Shown piece after piece: positions 61,211 to 64,000 of a DNA stretch of 64,000 bases. Source of the stretch: Cytophagales bacterium (GTDB lineage: Bacteria > Bacteroidota > Bacteroidia > Cytophagales > Cyclobacteriaceae). The DNA lies in contig JAKSDQ010000191.1 in assembly GCA_022360015.1 (NCBI GenBank), positions 54,737 to 118,736 on the forward strand, read 5' to 3'. A model generated the notes under the pieces. It ran no database searches and was not told the origin of the DNA. It was given only the letters and a program-made list of their open reading frames with translations. Position 1 is the stretch's first letter. Each line of letters starts with the position of its first letter. A program made the position numbers and the translations under genes.

Positions 61211-62423
61211 ATGGCCAATTTACTTACCGCCAAATCAAAGATTGTACTTTATACCAGCAAAACACTTAAAGACGGCTCCCATCCGGTAGTTCTAAGAATA
61301 ACTTATGATAGAAAAAGAAAATACTATACCCTGGGAGTAACAGGATCACCTGATAGGTGGAATAGGGACGCCGGTAGATTTAAGGGTAACAATAAGAATA
61401 ATAAAAAGCTCAATAAATTTTGACTTCAAAGCTTCTGATGTATTAGACGATTTGATAAGGGAAAATATTGAATTCACGTTTCCGAAATTTGAGCAGCGAT
61501 ATTTTAATAAATCTAAATCGGTAACGGTATTTCAATTTTTTGATCAGCTTATAAACGATTTGGAGAAAAGAGAAAAGTATGGTAATCAAAGGGTGTATAA
61601 GGACTGTCTGAATGCCATTAAAAGGTTTGTAGGAAATGTGGATCTTTCCTGGCAGGAAATTGATTACAGCTTCCTTACCCGGTTTGAAACCTATCTGACA
61701 CCTACCAATAAAATAAATTCAATATCAGTTACCATGCGAACACTGCGGGCGGCCTATGGCAAAGCTATTAATGAACGTATAGTAAAGGAACAAAATAACC
61801 CATTTAAAAAATATAAGATTAAATCGGAAGTTCCGGAAAAAAGGGCTTTAAGCTATGACCAGATCAAAAAGCTGAATGATTATCAAAGTATTGAAGGTTC
61901 GGAACTATGGCATACAAAAAATTACTGCATTTTTTCATTTTTGAATAGAGGTATCAATTTTACAGATATGATGTACCTGAGATGGGATGACAACATTGAA
62001 GGTGACAGGATCAAATATAAACGCAGTAAAACCGGAAAGTTATTTAGCATCAAGATAAGTACAAAAACACAAGAAATTCTTGACAGATATGCCGTTGATT
62101 ACAATACTAAAACCGGCTATATATTCCCTGTGCTTAGTGACCAGCTCAACGAAAAAAGTAAAAGGATCAAAATCCGAAATAGCATTCAAACTACGAATAA
62201 ATACCTTAAAATAATTTGCAAAGAACTTGGATTTTACCGATCAGATAAAATCACTTTTTATTCAATGCGGCACAGTTTCGCCAGTATATTGAAAAAAGAT
62301 AAAAACATTCCGGTTGCTGTAATATCTGAAATGTTAGGCCATAAGGATGAAAAGACTACGCAGGTTTACCTGGATAGTTTTGCAAACGAGGAATTGGACA
62401 AGGCTAACGAGGGGTTGCTTTGA
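61211..62423 (+). pseudogene. Tyrosine integrase broken by one frameshift
   Basis: The first frame (61211-61423) encodes the arm-binding domain (ILYTSKTL-like VLYTSKTLKDG, RKRKYYTLGV) and ends in a stop after an A-rich run. The second frame continues with SDVLDDLIRENIEFTFPKF and carries the core-binding and catalytic domains. The latter show an Arg in NRGINFTDMMYLRW, Lys in SKTGKLFSIKI, the R-H of YSMRHSFAS (Tyr where many have His) and the Tyr nucleophile in HKDEKTTQVYLDSF. A one-base change between about 61386 and 61420 joins them. The enzyme is probably inactive unless frameshifting occurs. Confidence 0.82.
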
Positions 62424-62523
62424 AAGAAGTTCGTTTTATATCTATATTATATTGGTATATTCTTTTCTTTATAGTATAATCTATTGATGATCAATAAATT
62501 AATACTCTTTTCTTTCTTATTAA

Positions 62524-62564
62524 AATGTCGTATATTTGTAGGTATGAATGTCGTATATTTGTAG
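62524..62564 (+). promoter_or_regulatory. Duplicated 18-bp promoter/operator element before the AbiE pair
   Basis: AATGTCGTATATTTGTAG occurs at 62524-62541 and again at 62547-62564. Each copy holds a TATATTTG that fits the -7 box. The repeat ends 10 bases before the antitoxin ATG, so it may combine promoter and autoregulation sites. Confidence 0.6.
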
Positions 62565-62574
62565 AGTATAAGCT

Positions 62575-62991
62575 ATGCCGATTAAACAGACTTTAGAAGG
62601 AAAAATACGTTACCGTATCAAGCGCGGAAGGGATTCGGTCTATATTCCACCTGATTTTTTCGATTTATCAGATCGTGACCAGGTTGGGCGTGTGTTGCGT
62701 CAGTTGATCAAAGAGGGGCTTCTGGTCAAGATCGGGCAGGGCATCTATGCCCGTGCCAAACAATCCTCCCTGACCGGAAAACCTGTTCCCGAAAAAGACC
62801 TGCGTTCGCTGGCATTGGAAGCCCTGAAAAAACTGGGTATAAAAACCGCCCCTTCTTCGTATGAAAAAGCCTATAATGCAGGCCGGTCCACGCAGGTTCC
62901 AACGGGTCGCGTGGTTGGCGTAAAAGATCGTGTATCCAGAAGAATTGGCTTTAATGGCAGGTACATAAAATATGAGCACGTCACCGGGTAA
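62575..62991 (+). CDS. AbiEi-like antitoxin (DUF6088 type)
   Basis: The 138-residue protein has a winged-helix region (DLSDRDQVGRVLRQLIKEGL, VKIGQGIYARAK) and a basic C-terminal part (GRVVGVKDRVSRRIGFNGRY). These DUF6088/AbiEi-like proteins are the antitoxins of type IV systems with AbiEii nucleotidyltransferases and repress their own operon. It overlaps the toxin gene by 20 bases. It sits in the integrative element, as is common for such pairs. Confidence 0.85.
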   Translation: MPIKQTLEGKIRYRIKRGRDSVYIPPDFFDLSDRDQVGRVLRQLIKEGLLVKIGQGIYARAKQSSLTGKPVPEKDLRSLALEALKKLGIKTAPSSYEKAYNAGRSTQVPTGRVVGVKDRVSRRIGFNGRYIKYEHVTG

Positions 62992-63898
62992 GGATATTAT
63001 TCAGGATATTGCCATAGAGCTAGGGGTTGATCCGTCCTTTGTCGAAAAAGACTGGTATGCGGTCAAAGCTATTGCGCGCATTGCCACTATTGAAGCGCCA
63101 GGGATAAAGCCTATTTTCTCCGGTGGCACCAGCTTGTCGAAAGGATACGGCCTGATTCGACGATTTTCGGAAGATTTGGATTTTAAGATCATATCTGAAA
63201 CAGATCCAACCAGGGATCAATGCCGCATCTACCGGGATCAGGTGATCACAGCCATTGATGAGGTCGATGATTTTACGGTGGACAAAAACAATCTGATAAA
63301 GGGGGATAAAAGCCGTTTTTTCGGGTTTAATGTGGCCTATCCACAAAATTTTTTGCCGGGTAGCGCCTTACGGCCAATGCTTAAACTGGAAATGCGGTTT
63401 CAAAAGGTGGCATTGGAAACGGAACAGCATAATATTGCCTCTTTTGTGACTCAATTTACCAAGCAACCCGCCGAAACTGCCATTGATTGTGTCTCGCCGG
63501 TAGAAACGGCAGCCGATAAAATCAGCGCCTTACTGTGGCGAATTGATGCAAAAGACCGCACTAAACCTGTAGGAAACCCCCAAAATGATCCTACCACTAT
63601 GCGCCATCTACACGATTTATGCGCTTTACAGTCCCTGGCTCTTGGCGATCCACGACTGGTTGAAACGGTCAAAAAAGCGTTTAACCTTGATCAGGGCCGG
63701 GGCGGTTCCTCGCGGGATGCCAGCGTCTCAGACATGGCCCGGCAGGTACTACATAAACTGGAATCTGACCCGGAATATGAAAAGGAATACAGAGATTTTG
63801 TCGATGCAATGTCCTATGCTCCGGATGCGGAGAAAATTGACTTTCGGACTGCACTTGATGCGTTTAGAGAATATGTGGAGCTGATTACCTACAAGTAG
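62972..63898 (+). CDS. AbiEii/AbiGii-family nucleotidyltransferase toxin
   Basis: The 308-residue protein has the nucleotidyltransferase motif FSGGTSLSKGYGLIRRFSED followed by LDFKI, the hallmark of the family, and further conserved blocks (VSPVETAADKISALLWR, HDLCALQSLA). AbiEii toxins transfer nucleotides to targets such as tRNA and cause growth arrest, often as phage defence, and are held in check by AbiEi. The start lies inside the end of the antitoxin gene, so the two are translationally coupled. Confidence 0.9.
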   Translation: MSTSPGKDIIQDIAIELGVDPSFVEKDWYAVKAIARIATIEAPGIKPIFSGGTSLSKGYGLIRRFSEDLDFKIISETDPTRDQCRIYRDQVITAIDEVDDFTVDKNNLIKGDKSRFFGFNVAYPQNFLPGSALRPMLKLEMRFQKVALETEQHNIASFVTQFTKQPAETAIDCVSPVETAADKISALLWRIDAKDRTKPVGNPQNDPTTMRHLHDLCALQSLALGDPRLVETVKKAFNLDQGRGGSSRDASVSDMARQVLHKLESDPEYEKEYRDFVDAMSYAPDAEKIDFRTALDAFREYVELITYK

Positions 63899-63940
63899 CG
63901 CTAAAATTCTTTTCTTACTTGGCCGATTTTCCAGGACGTA

Positions 63941-64000
63941 TCATTTCTTTCCGTCCAATAGCTTTTGCAGCATTTCTACCTTTTCCCGCTCACTTTTAAG
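63941..64000 (-). CDS. C-terminal end of an unidentified protein (partial)
   Basis: The minus frame enters from beyond the window and ends LKSEREKVEMLQKLLDGKK before a TGA at 63941. The tail is a charged helix that looks like a coiled coil. The family cannot be told from 19 residues. Confidence 0.45.
   Translation of the reverse strand, partial: LKSEREKVEMLQKLLDGKK

Noticed and set aside
1..64000. CRISPR arrays, rRNA operons and complete IS elements
   Set aside because: None seen; the repeated hairpins are dispersed, not regularly spaced, and no transposase is encoded.

Overview
The window reads as a chromosomal segment of a Bacteroidetes bacterium, probably Cytophagales-like. The signs are SusC/SusD pairs, TonB-dependent receptors with an N-terminal carboxypeptidase-regulatory-like domain, many short Bacteroidetes lipoboxes, promoter boxes of the TAnnTTTG type, and starts without clear Shine-Dalgarno sequences. 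No rRNA or CRISPR was seen, and the only tRNA sequence is a 3' fragment used as an integration site.

Layout. 1-6.4 kb: end of a DUF5060-type glycosidase-like lipoprotein, pta-ackA, an OmpA-like protein, a G-poor tract and a small HMA-fold protein. 6.4-28.1 kb: a nonribosomal peptide synthetase (NRPS) cluster in two divergent arms. The minus arm (6438-14660) encodes C-A(N-part), a GAMT-like methyltransferase, A(C-part)-PCP-E, and C-PCP-TE, with a HupE/UreJ-like membrane protein upstream. The plus arm (16245-28106) encodes an ornithine-cyclodeaminase-like enzyme, a TonB receptor, an acyl-CoA-dehydrogenase-like oxidase, a stand-alone adenylation enzyme, a stand-alone carrier protein, a 1390-residue NRPS and an Sfp-type phosphopantetheinyl transferase. 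28.3-32 kb: an orphan cadherin-SusD fusion, an archease remnant and a SagB-type oxidoreductase. 32.4-42.5 kb: a regulator and a SusCD-linked locus likely for phosphonates. 42.6-60.6 kb: mixed single genes (Nudix, sialidase-like, PI-PLC, beta-lactamase-fold hydrolase, LamG-like lyase, LuxR and LysR regulators, isocitrate dehydrogenase) plus a decayed accessory zone (46-52 kb) with several gene remnants. 61.0-64.0 kb: one end of an integrative element in tRNA-Asp, with a frameshifted integrase and an AbiE-type toxin-antitoxin pair.

The most striking system is the NRPS cluster. Both multidomain adenylation domains are broken at the same place, between core motifs a8 and a9. In the 1390-residue protein the gap holds a complete zinc-finger plus PP-loop ATPase domain resembling WbpG/WbuX amidotransferases, and the specificity residues match asparagine. 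In the minus arm the A domain is divided between two proteins, and the gene lying between the halves is a guanidinoacetate-methyltransferase-like enzyme. With the ornithine cyclodeaminase, PltE/PltF/PltL-like trio, this suggests a pyrrole-2-carbonyl-capped peptide whose Asn-derived residue is amidinated or thiolated and whose next residue may be methylated and epimerised. These product predictions are inference.

A second coherent unit is the phosphonatase-like hydrolase, DUF5690 transporter, TIGR03364-type oxidase, SusC, SusD and alkaline-phosphatase-superfamily enzyme, controlled perhaps by a divergent XRE-cupin regulator. A family of five dispersed, non-coding hairpin repeats is scattered between transcription units.
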